Below are positions 23,642 through 36,219 of a stretch of DNA of 64,000 nucleotides, one piece after another (within the stretch, counting starts at the first letter, position 1; each line of letters starts with the position of its first letter). A program made the position numbers and the translations under genes. Under the pieces are notes generated by a model. That model did no database searches, had not been told where the DNA came from, and saw only the letters and a list, made by a program, of their open reading frames with translations. The DNA comes from Nymphaea colorata (lineage: Eukaryota > Streptophyta > Magnoliopsida > Nymphaeales > Nymphaeaceae): NCBI RefSeq assembly GCF_008831285.2, contig NC_045144.1:1240001-1304000 (forward strand). Direction: 5' to 3'.

Positions 23642-24051
23642 CTATGTCACACGGCAAAATGGGCCACGTACCGGTGTCGACACTCCGACACCTGGATACC
23701 GACACTTGGACACGGCAGGATACGTTTTGGATCGGGTCTGGGTCAGACCCGATCCAAACCACTTTACTAACCCGACATTCTTTGTTTTGTTTGAGACTTT
23801 CTTTCTTATGACTTATAAGATTGGTCATGAACAATGTTTTGTTTGAGAATATGAGACTTTCTTTCTTATGACTTATGAGATTGTAAGAGTAAATTATTAA
23901 TTTAATGTTTTTTTTTATTTTATTATCCTTTTTATTTTTTTAGAATATAAAATTCACCGTATCCGCGTATCCTAAAATTTTGAAAATTGCCGTATCCGCA
24001 TACCCGTACCCGTACCCATAGGATATCCGTACCCATATGCGTGTGACATAG
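23642..24051. mobile_element. hAT-like MITE, first copy
   Basis: A 410-bp element with perfect 12-bp terminal inverted repeats CTATGTCACACG/CGTGTGACATAG. It is flanked by an 8-bp duplication AGTATAAC (23,634-23,641 and 24,052-24,059). The paralogous site in copy 4 (about 52,216) has a single AGTATAAC and no element, which proves insertion. There is no ORF of note. An 8-bp duplication fits the hAT superfamily; the terminal sequence alone does not settle it. The element carries a hairpin (arms of 15 bp) at 23,726-23,758 and, near its right end, repeated CCGTATCC/ACCCGT motifs. Confidence 0.9.
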
Positions 24052-24284
24052 AGTATAACATATACATATATATGGTATAATGTAGAATGCAAGTTATAGA
24101 CTATACATACGTATATTTATGTTATATGTTATAGGTGTATAATGTTATATATAATGTGTGTGTGTGTGTATATATATATAGATATATTTATTATTTAAAT
24201 AGTACATACATGAATACATCTACATATTAAAACATATATAGCATATGTACACATGCATATGTAAATTGTGTATATTATGCATAA

Positions 24285-24348
<64 letters not shown>

Positions 24349-24356
24349 ATATATAT
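24052..24356. repeat. AT-rich tract with (TA)n between the two MITEs
   Basis: This continues the AT-rich region, with a nearly pure TA run from 24,287 to 24,356, the last part interrupted by CTAT. The counterpart in copy 4 is a longer run at about 52,458-52,538. Confidence 0.9.
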
Positions 24357-24772
24357 CTATGTCACACGGGCACGGCAAAATGGGCCACGTACCGTTGTCG
24401 ACACTCCGACACCTGGATACCGACACTTGGACACGGCAGGATACGTTTTGGATCGGGTCTGGGTCAGACCCGATCCAAACCACTTTACTAACCCGACATT
24501 CTTTGTTTTGTTTGAGACTTTCTTTCTTATGACTTATAAGATTGGTCATGAACAATGTTTTGTTTGAGAATATGAGACTTTCTTTCTTATGACTTATGAG
24601 ATTGTAAGAGTAAATTATTAATTTAATGTTTTTTTTTATTTTATTATCCTTTTTATTTTTTTAGAATATAAAATTCACAGTATCCGCGTATCGTAAAATT
24701 TTGAAAATTGCCGTATCCGCATACCCGTACCCGTACCCATAGGATATCCGTACCCATATGCGTGTGACATAG
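24357..24772. mobile_element. hAT-like MITE, second copy
   Basis: A 416-bp element nearly identical to the one 700 bp upstream, with the same 12-bp inverted ends. It has 6 more bases near its left end (CACACGGGCACGGC against CACACGGC). It sits inside the (TA)n run; ATATATAT on both sides fits an 8-bp duplication, but the repeat context makes that weak. It is absent from the copy 4 counterpart. Confidence 0.85.
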
Positions 24773-24783
24773 ATATATATATA

Positions 24784-24785
<2 letters not shown>

Positions 24786-24816
<31 letters not shown>

Positions 24817-24836
24817 ATGTGTGTGTGTGTGTGTGT
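24786..24836. repeat. (TG)n microsatellite
   Basis: A TG run of about 25 units with one GCATG interruption. The counterpart at 52,550-52,594 is a few units shorter. AT-rich sequence continues to about 25,090 with no gene. Confidence 0.9.
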
Positions 24837-25089
24837 TTAACGTATATATGTATACATATTCTATATAGTAGACATATATATGGCACTTATATATGTACAT
24901 ATAATATGCATACGTATAATATATTTTACATTACACATATATGTATATGTATACATATACGTACGTATAAGTAACAACTAACATGTACATACGTATACAT
25001 ATGTATTCATAAAATATGTGTGTACGTGTAGATAACATAACAAATAATACGTATACGCATATGTATATATAAAATTTCTAGTTATACAT

Positions 25090-26944
25090 ATACCAAGGTA
25101 TCACAATAGGTCTCTCGGAAGAGCCAAACATGTAATTGTCAAAGCATGTTTGGCATCTAATTCTGTTCTCATTGCTTGATATCGTTGACTGTTTTTCATT
25201 TGTTCTCATTAATATTTGATCAACGGAATTCTTTGTCAAAATTATATATCATTTATGGGAGCACGTTTTTGTTCAATGGAAAGCCTTAGTTAGAGCATCA
25301 AATGTACTTGGGATCAGATTCAACTTTGATAGATTGGTTATCAGATTTTGTTTAGGTTCAGGCATTTATATTTAAATCACTGTCCGTTTGGATCTGAAAA
25401 GTGTATGTTTTTTTTATCACTCCTTATCTGATCCAGCATGTTACCTGTCAACTTTTGTCACTGCCCGTAAGAGAATTGATGAAGTTCATTTTCTTACCTA
25501 GTCAATCCATTTGGTTTTGCAAGCACCCTTTTCTCTAGAGAGAGACGAGTTTCTACCTCCACTGAGATATTTCATTTGATGTCAAGATCATTTCTAAAAA
25601 AAGAACTTTTCCATCTTGCTTAAAAACATTTTAAAAGCGTTTTTTCACACAATGATATGCCTTCATTTTATTTTTAGTACCTCCTAGAGTACTAGGAGAA
25701 AATTTCAAACTTTTGTCATCAATCAATGGAAGAGGAAAACTCGAAAAATCTTGAGTATGAACAATGAGGAAAAAATCCTATGAAGGTGAGAAAGTCAAGA
25801 ATAGGAGATGCTATTGACTCTGCTAATTAAACATCTGCAAGGATTTAGCATGAAAATACTCTAAGAGAGAAGCCATAATGCTCTGTAAAATCTTGACATG
25901 TAGCAAAATGAGAGTTGAGAGATGGGCTCGGGGCTTGTGTAGTTGTTCCTCTAGGTCGGTAATCGAGAGTACCGGGTAGACATATAGGTGATTTATGTCT
26001 ATGCGGCAAAAATTACGACTTATGAACTTTTGGATCGTTGAAAAGGTGAAGCGGGTTGGATACGTGACAAAACTACATATAACCACCAAAGTGGTGGAGT
26101 TTCGTAGTAGCCTTTGGGGTGGTGAGGTATTCCCTCAAAGGTGAAGGTCGGCCTGAAAAATGAAATCAAAAGGCAAAAAGCCAAATGCAAAAGAAGGAAC
26201 GAAACAAAGAAAAAAAAAACAAAAAAAACAAAAGGTATCTGTCAAGGAATGAAAGGCATGATGGCTGAACTTGTAGAAATTGGATGCGACAGTCTTTTGC
26301 AGATGTGTAATTTTGTAGTCAATTCTAATCCTCTTTTTGATTTCTTGAGATGTTGAAGACCATTCCTTTATGTTCATATTTTAGAAATTGAGAGAGATTC
26401 CTTCTAGAGATTCAACAACAATTATGTGAAATGGATCTTGATGCTTGTGTAGTACTGTGAGTAAATGAAAGACATATTATTTGCACAACACGAGCACTCA
26501 AGCTTATGAGTTGATGGATGATTTATGAACTATTTCAAACTAAAAGCTTGACATCTCTTGTTATATTTCTTGGTTTTCTGAGTGTAGGAGAAACTAACCC
26601 AATCCCTCTTTGGTCTTGTAATATATTGCCCCTTTCATTACCAAGCTACTAGTACATTAATTGAATACACAAAACCTCTCATATACCCAAGTTGAGTGTC
26701 ATGCCCCATCATCTCCTCTATCTTAAGAGAGACATGCCTTTCAGGATAGAAGATTAAACGAGAACCGTCATTCCATCTTAATTGTCTTAGTTGTTTGGTT
26801 TTCATTTCATTGCCTTCACTTGTGTTGTGGACCAACTATCCCTTAGCACCCCATTGGCCAAATAGACTTGAAAAAGTCAGCCCGTGACAACTTGATTCTT
26901 TTGATAAGTATAATATGATCAAATTCATGGGTGTGTTGGTTGTA
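25090..26944. repeat. Diverged copy of repeat family R, copy 2
   Basis: From about 25,435 to 26,830 the sequence is a distant homologue of 14,260-15,590 (same order, many substitutions), and a close homologue of 53,220-54,610. Minus-strand open stretches (25,823-26,089, 26,135-26,377, 26,638-26,835) are scattered and unassigned. It retains the segment that copies 1 and 4 of the young R lost. Flanks (25,090-25,434 and 26,831-26,944) hold no feature I can support. Confidence 0.6.
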
Positions 26945-28461
26945 TCACATATTCTTTTCTGCAAATAGTTGAGCAATCAGTAGGATTGACAATTCAACAC
27001 ATTGTGTCAGCATTGTCAGCATCTTTGACTCCAAGCAAATAGTTGAACAATCAGTGGGAAGCTCCTCATTTTTAGTTTCTGTCTGAACAATTTCTGTCTG
27101 AATGTCTTCCTGAGCACGACTTGGGTCATCCAGGGAAGAAGAAGGATTGGGATTAGGAATAAAATTATCACCATCAGTCACCTTATCTATACGAACTCTT
27201 CGCCTAGAGTACACCTGCCCAAATAAACGACTACATTCCTCTTCCATCCCAGTGGAACATCCTTCATTCCTTTCATGTTCAAGCACCTCAACAACCGGTG
27301 GACTCTCTTCTCGCTTGTATTTCCTGGCTCAGATAATACTCTTCCCCTGACATTGACTTCTCCCCCTAAAGAGAATTCTCACTAAAATAAGAGACATGTT
27401 CCAAGAATGTGACATCCTTGGTAACGTGTAAACACGACCAGTGGCAGGATCAAGACATTTATACCCCTTTTGAGTAGGAGGATACCCAACAAATATTCCT
27501 TTGATTGACCTTAGATCAAGTTTTTTGACTGTAGGGCTGTGATCATGAATGAAGCAAACCTATCCAAAGACACGAGAGGGAAGATGAAATGGTTGACGAT
27601 TCCCTGGAAGCATAGAGTGGGGGGTTCGTCCATTTAACACACGACTAGGCATGCGGTTAATCAAGTATGCACGAGTAAGAAGAACATCTCCCCAATAATG
27701 TTTTGGAAGATTTCTTTGAAACAAGAGGACTCTGGTGACATTAAGCAACTGACGATTTTTCCTCTCAGCGAGCCCATTTTGAGGAGGGGTACAACTGCAA
27801 GATGTCTAATGAACAATTGCCAGTTTTCAAAGGAAATCCTCAACAGCTTGAGAAACATAACCCAAAGGTCTTAACAGAACCACCATATTGGTTCTCCACA
27901 AGAAGAATGAAGGTCTCTATGATATGCGGCACTTTGCTACGATCTTTCAACAGGTAAACAGAGGTATTCCTTAAGTAATCATCTATAAAGGTTATAAAAT
28001 ACTGAAAACCACAACGGGTATGAATTCCAGAAGGCCCCCACACATCGGAATGAATCAAAGAAAAATTTTCATTAGCACGATTGTTTGAAACAGGGTAAGA
28101 AGCCCTAACATGTTTAGCAAATTGACATACATCACAAGATATCATAGATATGATCAAATTAGAACATAATTCAGGAAATAACTGTTTCAAAACTCCAAAA
28201 CGGAGATGTCCAAGGCGTTCATGCCAATACAAAAATAACTGAAGACAATCTTCTCTCTTCTTCTTGGTCCTGCTAACTGCTGTCATAAGAGCATTGGCCA
28301 CACAGATGGGAAGTCGATATAAGCCTTCAGACACCAAACCAATCCCAGTCCTCTTCCCTGTCACCAAGTCCTGTAAAACACAACGATTTGCAGAGTTCAC
28401 AATTCAACTCCTTCGTAATCTTGCTGACAGATAAAAGATTCAAGGGAAGATGAAGAACTTG
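26945..28461 (-). pseudogene. Truncated Copia polyprotein (integrase region), copy 2
   Basis: Minus-strand frames (28,400-27,840, then 27,748-27,560 and 27,286-26,945) encode a Ty1/Copia integrase. The HHCC zinc region reads HERLGHLRFGVLKQL...CDVCQFAKH, the core begins with SDVWGP, and the C-terminal part includes LLTRAYLINRMPSRV. Frameshifts break it at about 27,850 and 27,560. Gag and protease are missing because the fragment is cut at 28,461 and joined to repeat copy 3; reverse transcriptase is missing on the other side. The paralogue at 54,711-58,568 keeps gag, protease, leader and 5' LTR. Confidence 0.85.
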
Positions 28462-31080
28462 TAATTGATTATCCATCTTCATTCTTCATTCTTCTCTCGT
28501 TGTGTATCATGACAAGAACCGATAAGCATCTGACCGGTTTATATCTACGTGTGAGCTTGTGCATGTGAATCTAGATTCTTTCAACAAACAATTGGTAGCA
28601 GAGCCGGTTAATGCCCTATATCAGGTCTTCTTTGTTTGGAACCATACGAGAGACCAGTAGATATCTGTCCACCGTACAGATCAACGACGGCATCTAACCA
28701 GCAGTCTCCCCCACATAGGGGATCTCTCTTTTTGTCCCCTTAAGCTCCTTTCTTTTATTAGAGACCTCATTGAAGCAGTAAATATGGTTAAACTGATGAT
28801 AGAAAGATGATTCCTAGTTGTCTTCTTTCTGCTCCTCTTCCCTTTAATGATTATTAAATTGTCTCTCTTAATCTTTAAATACTGAAACCCCACCAATTGA
28901 TCACAATTTTTTTTGAAAATATAAAAAGCTATTGACCCACAGATCTCTTCTCACAGCGTTTCTCTACTGTGACTCCGTTGTTAGGTACTGGAAAGGCTCA
29001 ATCACTAGCATTTGCTCCAGTAGCAGATTTTCATATCCGAAAGGGCACTTATATATATATATATATATATGTACATATACATACATTCATACATACAAAT
29101 ATTTGAATATGTTAATCTGAAAATAAAGAAACATTGAAGGGCTGCTGTGGGCAGTTCATATGTGGCTCCGTCACTGATTTGCATTCAGTTTCAATCAGTA
29201 TGGATGGTTTTTCAGTCTTTGCTCCTGGATCTCATTCTAATGCATTTGTTTTGCGGTATTACGATTTTTTGGACGCTCTTTTAAAAATTTTGAAATTTTA
29301 ATTAGAAAGTCGTTTTTATATTTAAATGTTAACATAAATACAGTAAAATACTATTGGCTTGTATGATCAAAGTATCAAAATAAAAAAGGCTGCATATTGT
29401 TAAAGTCAATGCATTATAGCAGATGTGATCATCTCGCTATCAAAATTGTTGCTGTCAGCCTGTGACCTATTGGTCACAGCGACACCTTCTAGCTATGAAC
29501 AAGCGTGTTTTGGAAAAGGGTCTGCTTACAACATGGATGTTATATGAATATCGGACTTTCCTACGTTGTCGCTTTTCTTTGTTGGCTGCTAAATTAGTTA
29601 TATTTGGGCCTGTCTATTGTACTTCCTCGCCACCAACTACCCACCCATGCCTTTGCTTCGACAGTTGGGTCCTTTATGGCTTCGGACCAGGTTAGTATTC
29701 AGTTTCTTCTTGTGTCATGTTAGGTGAGTGTTATGGATATTTATCATATTTTGACTAATATGTGTTTTGTTTATCCATAAAAGAGGGCAGTATTCAGCAT
29801 TGGGGAAACTGTGGCTTATGGGCCCACTGTTCAAATGTGCATATATTGTGTTTTTATTTTCAGAGCTAACATGTCAATTCATACAGTTAAAAGCATGCTT
29901 TCTTTTTGTCCTCATAGCTAAATCTTAGTTATGAGATCTAATTGCAGGACTTGCCTTTGGTTGCTCAATTTTATTGCAGGTTATTTGCATTGTACTCACT
30001 GATATGCAAGCATGTAAAGCTCTGTCTTCTTCCAAACCAATTTTCATCTGATGCTCGTATCAAGTTCAACTAAAGGTGCCACCTCCACAGCTTGGGATGT
30101 CAATAACGATTAAAGAAAGGAGGTATGTGAGCTTCATTGTCACTGAAAAGGATGTTCTCGTTTGTTCTTGTTGGTACTTGACAGAAGTGTCCACTGTCTT
30201 TTGATGTCGTTGTTGAACTTCTCCAAGATAGATAGGGTTCAACTAGATATAGGATTTTAATGCTACTATGTTACTATGTTCTAATTTCAGTTTGTTTTTG
30301 ACTTTTTTTGTGGAACAGGCAATTGCTTTATAGATTACCACAATTATGGTGTGGCTATGAATTATTTTTTCCTCCAAAATATTTCACACATTTGATGTAG
30401 AAGGTTTGCAGTCATATGGGTTCAAGCTGGACTTTGGCAAGTTCTTGTATGAAAACCCTTGTATTATAACAATTTTTTTTCCTTGTTCACCTGAAAATCT
30501 AATTATGAAGGAAAATGAAGAAATTGAAGAAACATGAGAAAGTGACTTAAAGTAGAAGAGACCATATTCTCCATATAGGATGTATGAAGCAAATTCTTGT
30601 TCTTTCTTACAAATGATACGTGCCTCATAGGGAGAGTTACTTATGCAAGTTTTTTGTCCATGCAGTTGATTGCCACAACTTCTCTTTTCCAGGGGGGGAC
30701 TCCTCATCTCCTGAACACTGAAGGCTGCTTTTGAAAATTGCCATAAGCACAACTTTCCATTTTGCTCCTATTTTCTTTCTGCTGTGAGCATCTGTGAATG
30801 GTCTATTTGTCATGACCAGTGACCACTTTAATGATGCTGCAACAGAAGATGCCAGATATTAGGGGCTGTTTGGCCTTCATCTTGATCAAAAGAGAAACAG
30901 ATTATGAATTGTAGCTGTGGATCAAATTGCTGGCAAACTACGGTGGATGTAGACTTGCCATTTATCACTTTTTTGTTATTTTCTCAAGTCTTTTAAGATT
31001 TTTCTTATTTATATATTATTTATTTTTTGACAAAAGTAGATAATATTTGTTTCTAAGCCCAACTGATTGAGTCTTTGAAT
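28462..31080 (+). repeat. Complex repeat unit, copy 3 (short type I remnant)
   Basis: The copy starts inside the LTR-like segment (GATTATCCATCTTC; equivalent 12,250) right after the broken Copia and follows copy 2 closely. At 29,628 it jumps from TGTACTTCCT (equivalent 13,436) to CGCCACCAACTACC (equivalent 15,801), so the R repeat is deleted. Its 3' end (30,690-31,010) is type I like copy 1, but homology stops where the kinase starts in copy 1, and about 50 bp matching 11,668-11,715 follow at 31,031-31,080. Confidence 0.9.
29980..30122 (+). pseudogene. KUP/HAK exon fragment, copy 3
   Basis: Same exon as at 16,153, with a 4-base deletion right after the acceptor (CAGGTTATTTGC against CAGGTGGGACATTTGC), plus the shared internal frameshift. 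Donor GTATGT follows. It keeps the unit 1/2 variant (AACTAAAGGTGCC). Confidence 0.8.
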
Positions 31081-31600
31081 CAGCCAATTCACCAAATGGG
31101 CACCCTAACCAATTTGATTCACAGTGAGATTTTTATAACACTGATTAAGACTTGATTGGAAAAGTGCTCATTGGCAGCCAAGGTACAAGCATCTCTCTCT
31201 TTCATTTCCGTTAGAAATGAGGGCTGGCCAAAAAGCCCTGTGTTTTGGGTCTGTTCTCTCTCTCTTTCACTAGGAGATGCTCATGCCGATTTACAACAAC
31301 TGGAATTCTGCAACAACCTGCATCGATTTCCTTTTCCAATTTTGATTTTTTTTTTCTAAATATCAATTGACGACGGATGGACGGATTAGTCGAAGGTCAT
31401 GACCTTTTGCCGAGGAGACCTTGGCTGAGAAGGCAGAGGTTGTGGCCATTGCTGGCGGAAGGTAGTGCTGAGGTAAAAAAAGCAAGGGTAAAAAAAGTCA
31501 AGGATCTGGAACTTGACATAGCTGAGAAACCAACCGAAGCCTGAGCATTTTGGTTTTCTTTATTATTGATTTGCCTGTTTCTTGGCTGTTTTTCTTTTCT
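31081..31600. other. Unmatched spacer between copies 3 and 4
   Basis: I see no gene, RNA or repeat partner within the window. Short ORFs on both strands have no domains. CT-rich tracts lie at 31,190-31,200 and 31,255-31,267. Confidence 0.5.
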
Positions 31601-32259
31601 TTTTTGTGCGCTGCAGAAGCTCTCCCGCATGCATCTGCTCACGTCTGCATCAGCTCCTCTTCCTCATCGGCAGCTGCTCACGTCTGCATCAGTTCCTCTT
31701 CCTCATCTCTGTCGAGGTAAGGCGCAGGCTTGCCTCTTTCGATCGCGTTTTATTCTCATGTCTGCCTGTGTTTCCTGTCTGCCTTTCCCCAAATCACAGC
31801 CCTAGTCGTCTTCTACACCCTTTTAACATAAGGAGTGTCGTTTTAGATATCTTTATCTTTGAAAAAGTAGATGATATTTGTTAATTAGCCCAACTGATTG
31901 AGTCATTGAATATCTTACGGTGGCCAAAATTTATTGGATCTTTGTTGCCTTTGCTGTATTTGAGGAACATGTGATCACTATCCTCATTAGATTGCTTACA
32001 CATGACGGTAAGGGTTCTCCTTGAGGTTCAGACAACTCGCGATTTGCAGAGGCAGACCCAGCTATGCATCGGCCTGCCCTCCTCTTTCCAAACCCTCTCC
32101 TCTTTTAAGTCTGGCCACTTCCATCTCCTCCGTATTAAACCATGTCATATCATATCATAGAGTTCTTGGCTCCCTTCACTTTGGGCCCCACATAGGATTT
32201 GCCAAGTTGGACAAGTTTCATATGCTAATAGGAAATTGAATTTAGAGAATTGTTAATTT

Positions 32260-32597
32260 TGTTGGAGAACGTGTGCTGAAGGCTTCACTGGTTGTGACCC
32301 TTCACTCCAAAAATTCTTCACCATGCACCTCTTTATTTCGCACCCATTCAAGAGCCAGAGCGGTTTCAATAGTTGAAAAATTTTTGAGGATCAGTCCCTG
32401 CTCACCTTCAATGTTTAGCACCTGTGTTCGTGTTCATTGACAGTAGCCGTTAGCTGAAGAGATTATCCATCTTCATTTTTCATTCTTCTCTAGTTGTGTA
32501 TCATGACAAGAACCGGTATGCATCTTACAGGTTTATATCTACGTGTGAACTTGTGCATGTGAATCTAGATTATTTCAACAATTGGTAGCAGAGCTGG
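32260..32597 (+). repeat. LTR-like element with primer-binding-like site, copy 4
   Basis: TGTTGGAGAACG at 32,260 through TATTTCAACA at 32,580, then ATTGGTAGCAGAGCTGG. It is 321 bp long with inverted TGTTG/CAACA ends. No gag follows. Confidence 0.4.
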
Positions 32598-33044
32598 TTA
32601 ATGCCCTATATCATGTCTTCTTTGTTTGGAACCGTATGAGAGACCAGTAGATATCTGTCCACCATACTGATCAACGAGGGACAACGTCTACCGGCGGTCT
32701 CTCCCACATAGGGATCTCTCTTTTTGTCCCGTTAAGCTCGTTTATTTTATTAGAGACCTCATTGAAGCAGGAAATATGGTTAAACTGATGATAAAAATAT
32801 GATTCCTTATTGTCTTCCTTCTGCTCCTCTTCCTTTTAGTGATTATTTAATTGTCTCTTAATCTTTAAATACTGAAATCCCACCAGTGATTACAATTTTT
32901 TTTTTTTAAACATAAAAGCTATTGACCCACTTATCTCTTCTCACAGCATTTATCGCCTGTGATTCCGTTGTGTTGTTATGTACTGGCAAGGCTTAGTCAG
33001 TAGCATTTGCTCCAGTAGTGGATTTTCATATCTGAAAGGGCACC

Positions 33045-33075
<31 letters not shown>

Positions 33076-33440
33076 CAACACCTTCCAGCTATGAACTAGC
33101 ATGCTTTGGAAAAGGGTCTGCTTACAAGATGGATGTTATATGAATATCGGACTTTCATGTGTTGTTGTTTTTCTTTGTCGGTTGCTAAATACTTTTATCT
33201 GTTTAGTGATATTTGGTCCTGTCCATTGTACTTCCTAGCATTAATGACATTATTGGCTTTTGCTTCAAATTGTATTGTTTCTTGTCCTATCCTTGCCTAG
33301 TTCTAAATGTTGCTTAGATCTGATCTTTCCTCTAATTTTGCTTTTCTTGTATTTGCAGTTATGACTTGTGACCTAATTTTGCTTATGGCGGGTCAAATTT
33401 GTGGTGAGAAAGAGAAGGCTCAATGAGGCAGCGCATTGTT

Positions 33441-34006
33441 CTGCACTTGTCTAAGACAGTCTTATTGTCAACAAATGTTTCCCCTTAATGCAGCTCCAAT
33501 TAATTGTCATGGTAACCTTTGGGGATATGATGAAGGTTCATGGTCTATTACAAGAAGTGAGTTACTTTGTTCTTTGAAGAGAAAACCTGTTTTCTATAAA
33601 TTTTATAGAATAATGTGATTTCTTTGCTAATGTCCTTTACATTTGGGTTTCTTTTTATTTGTATTATTCTTGCCCTGTGTGCTTGAGTATTGTATGTTCA
33701 TCTTGGGTGCAAGCATTTTGTTGGTGGACTGCACTTGTCTAAGACAGTCTTATTGTCAAAAAATGTTTCCCCTTAATGCAGCTCCAATTAATTGTCATGG
33801 TAACCTTTGGGGATATGATGAAGGTCTATTACAAGAAGTGAGTTACTTTGTTCTTTGAAGAGAAAATCTGTTTTCTATAAATTCTATAGAACAACATAGC
33901 TTGATTTCTTTGCTAATGTCCTTTACATTTGGTTTTCTTTTTATTTGTATTATTCTTGCCCTGTGTGCTTGAGTGTTGTATGTTCATCTTGGGTGCAAGC
34001 ATTTTG
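33441..34006 (+). repeat. 288-bp tandem duplication, copy 4
   Basis: Same duplication as at 992-1,560: CTGCACTTGTCTAAGACAG at 33,441 and 33,729. Copy 2 has only one copy of this segment. Confidence 0.85.
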
Positions 34007-34529
34007 TGTTTTGATCTTCTTGCATCTGATTATAGTTTTCTGAATTTGCTGTGTTTTTTTACTGACCTTTAATAGTTTAATTAGGAAAAATTGTTTTTGA
34101 GAACTTTTAGTCTGTTCTACTTTGTACAAAAATTGGGAAGAATAAAAAAATGCCAAAATTGTTCAAAAAATTCTGAACTTTGGTTTTCTAACATCCTCTA
34201 ATTTTGTAGAGTAAAAAAATCCTTAGTTTTCATATCGGCTCTTTACAATATAATGTCTTTTTAACCCAGATTTGTGAACCTGTCAGAAATCGAAAAGTCT
34301 ACCTCTGAAATCGAAAAGTCTGCCTCTGTTCTATATCCAAATACTTTTTTACTTTGGCTTTCTGTAGACAACCTTACATTCAGAGTCTAACAATGTCCAA
34401 TCCCATAGTTGTCATCATCATTTCCCTAATGATTTTACAAAAGCCACTGCGTAGGACTGGCTTATGCTGGCCTTCGTTCAAGGAAAAATAAGAACTTAAC
34501 GTAAACCTCTTGCAAAACTTTCAATCAGT

Positions 34530-35910
34530 TGATGACCTAACATTTATGGGAACTTGTCACCCTTAAACCAACCTTTTATGTAGAATGTCATACTTTTGTG
34601 AGAAAGTTGGTGATGTTCGATCTTCTACTCAGTCTACCCATCTTGTTTTGCATCCACCCATCTCTTTAGGGGGTAGAGTTCATGCCTCCTCGTGATATAT
34701 CATTTGATGTCAAGAACATTTGTAAAATAAAAAAAAAATCCCGAGTAGGAGAAACTTTCAAGTTTTTGTTGTCAAGCAATGGAAGTGGAAAGCTGAAAAA
34801 ATCCTGGATATGAACAGTAAGGAAAAGTAAGGAAAACTCCTCTGAAGCTGACATAGTTAAGACTAGGAAATGCTATTGACTCTTGACTCTGGTGTTCAAA
34901 CATGAGAAGCCACAATGCTTTGTAAGATCTTGGCAGGTAGCAAAATGAGTGTTGAGAGATGGGCTCGGGGCTTGTGTAGTTGTTCCTCTGAGTTAGTAAT
35001 CAAGAGTACCGGGTAGGCATAAAGCTGATTTATGTCTATTTTGCGAAGATAATGACTTAGGAACCTTTGGCTTGTCGAAAACCCGTAAGGTGAAGCGGGT
35101 TGGACACGTGACAAAACTACACATAACCACCAAAGCAGTGGAGCTTCGTAGTAGCTTTTTAGCTTTTGAGGTGGTGAGGTATTCCCTCAAAGGTGAAGGT
35201 CGGCCTGAAAAGAAAATCAAAGAAACAAAAATGGCAAAAAGCTCAATGCAAAAGAAAGAAAAACAAAAAAACTAAGAAAAAAAAACAAAAGGTGCCTGCC
35301 AAGAGATGAAAGACATGAAGGCTGAACTCACAGGAATTGAATGTAGTGATCTTTTGTGGATGTGCGAATTTGGGTGTCAATATCTGCTCCTTTTTTTATT
35401 ACCTAAGATGTCGAGGATGATTCCTTTATGTTCACGTTTTGGAAATTGAAAGATATCCCTTCTAGAGGTTTGATGACATTGATGCGAAATGAATCCTAAT
35501 CCTTGTATGGTACTATGGATAAGTGAATGACATATTACTTGCACAACACGGGCACTCAAGCTTAAGAGTTAAAGTGATAATTTTGAACTATTTTGAAGTA
35601 AAAACTTGACACCTTTTGTTATATTTCGAGGTTTTCTAGGCATAGGAGGAACTAACCAATCCCGTTTGGTCTTGAAAGGTATTTGTCATTTCATTAACAA
35701 ACTACTAGTCCATTCATGGAATAGATGAAACTCTTCAAATCTAGTCCACTTATGCTGAATGTGACAATTTGTCCATCTTTTCCTTTGTCTTAGGAGAGGC
35801 ACATTATTTGGGAACCTGACCGATAAGTCCATCTTAACCGAGTGTCTTCAACCTGTTGAAATGTCTTCAATCTGTTTTTCAATGACATAACCCAGACTTA
35901 GGGTTGAGGT
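34530..35910. repeat. Dispersed repeat family R, copy 4
   Basis: Closest to the R copy at 2,080-3,430, sharing its internal deletion (34,720-34,740). A further small deletion near 34,903 removes sequence present in copy 1. Minus-strand open stretches remain fragmented and unassigned. Confidence 0.6.
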
Positions 35911-36219
35911 TATCATGGAAGATCTCTTATCTGTTTTCAAAAGAACTGGACATTTTTGAAAAGTTATATCTTTTGAAGTTTGAAGTTGCATGAGTGTTGT
36001 TCCTGGCTTCATCTAATATTTGTCTTGGCTTGCAATACATGGTTTTGCAAAATGGGGTGGAGTTATTCTTCCTCATGCCTTTGCTTCGACAGCTGGGTCC
36101 TTCATAGTTTTGGACCAGGTTAGTATTTCTGATTCTTCTTGTGTCATGTTAGTTGAGTGTTCAGATATTTTGACTAGTATGTGTTTGTTTATCCATAAAT
36201 TAGGACATTATCCTGCATT

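Larger units (their letters stand above)
11440..28461 (+). repeat. Complex repeat unit, copy 2
   Basis: Homology to copy 4 begins near 11,440 (equivalent 31,600) and continues, with the local triplication and two MITE insertions, to 28,461. There a Copia fragment is cut and joined to the middle of the LTR-like segment of copy 3. The 5' part resembles copy 3; from about 19,150 it resembles copies 1 and 4. At 11,455-11,535 an exon-like block ends in donor GTAAGG (counterpart 31,610-31,717). It could be an untranslated leader exon, but I cannot link it to a gene. Confidence 0.9.

Noticed and set aside
24220-24974. ORFs of 60-111 codons across TA/TG tracts (also 52,074-52,732)
   Set aside because: They translate dinucleotide repeats (IYIYIY, THTHTH) on both strands and vary with repeat length between copies.
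23064-25090. AT-rich tract as an organelle insertion or replication origin
   Set aside because: No organelle gene or rRNA/tRNA sequence, and the structure is a simple dimer of TATATG-type repeats; no evidence for an origin.
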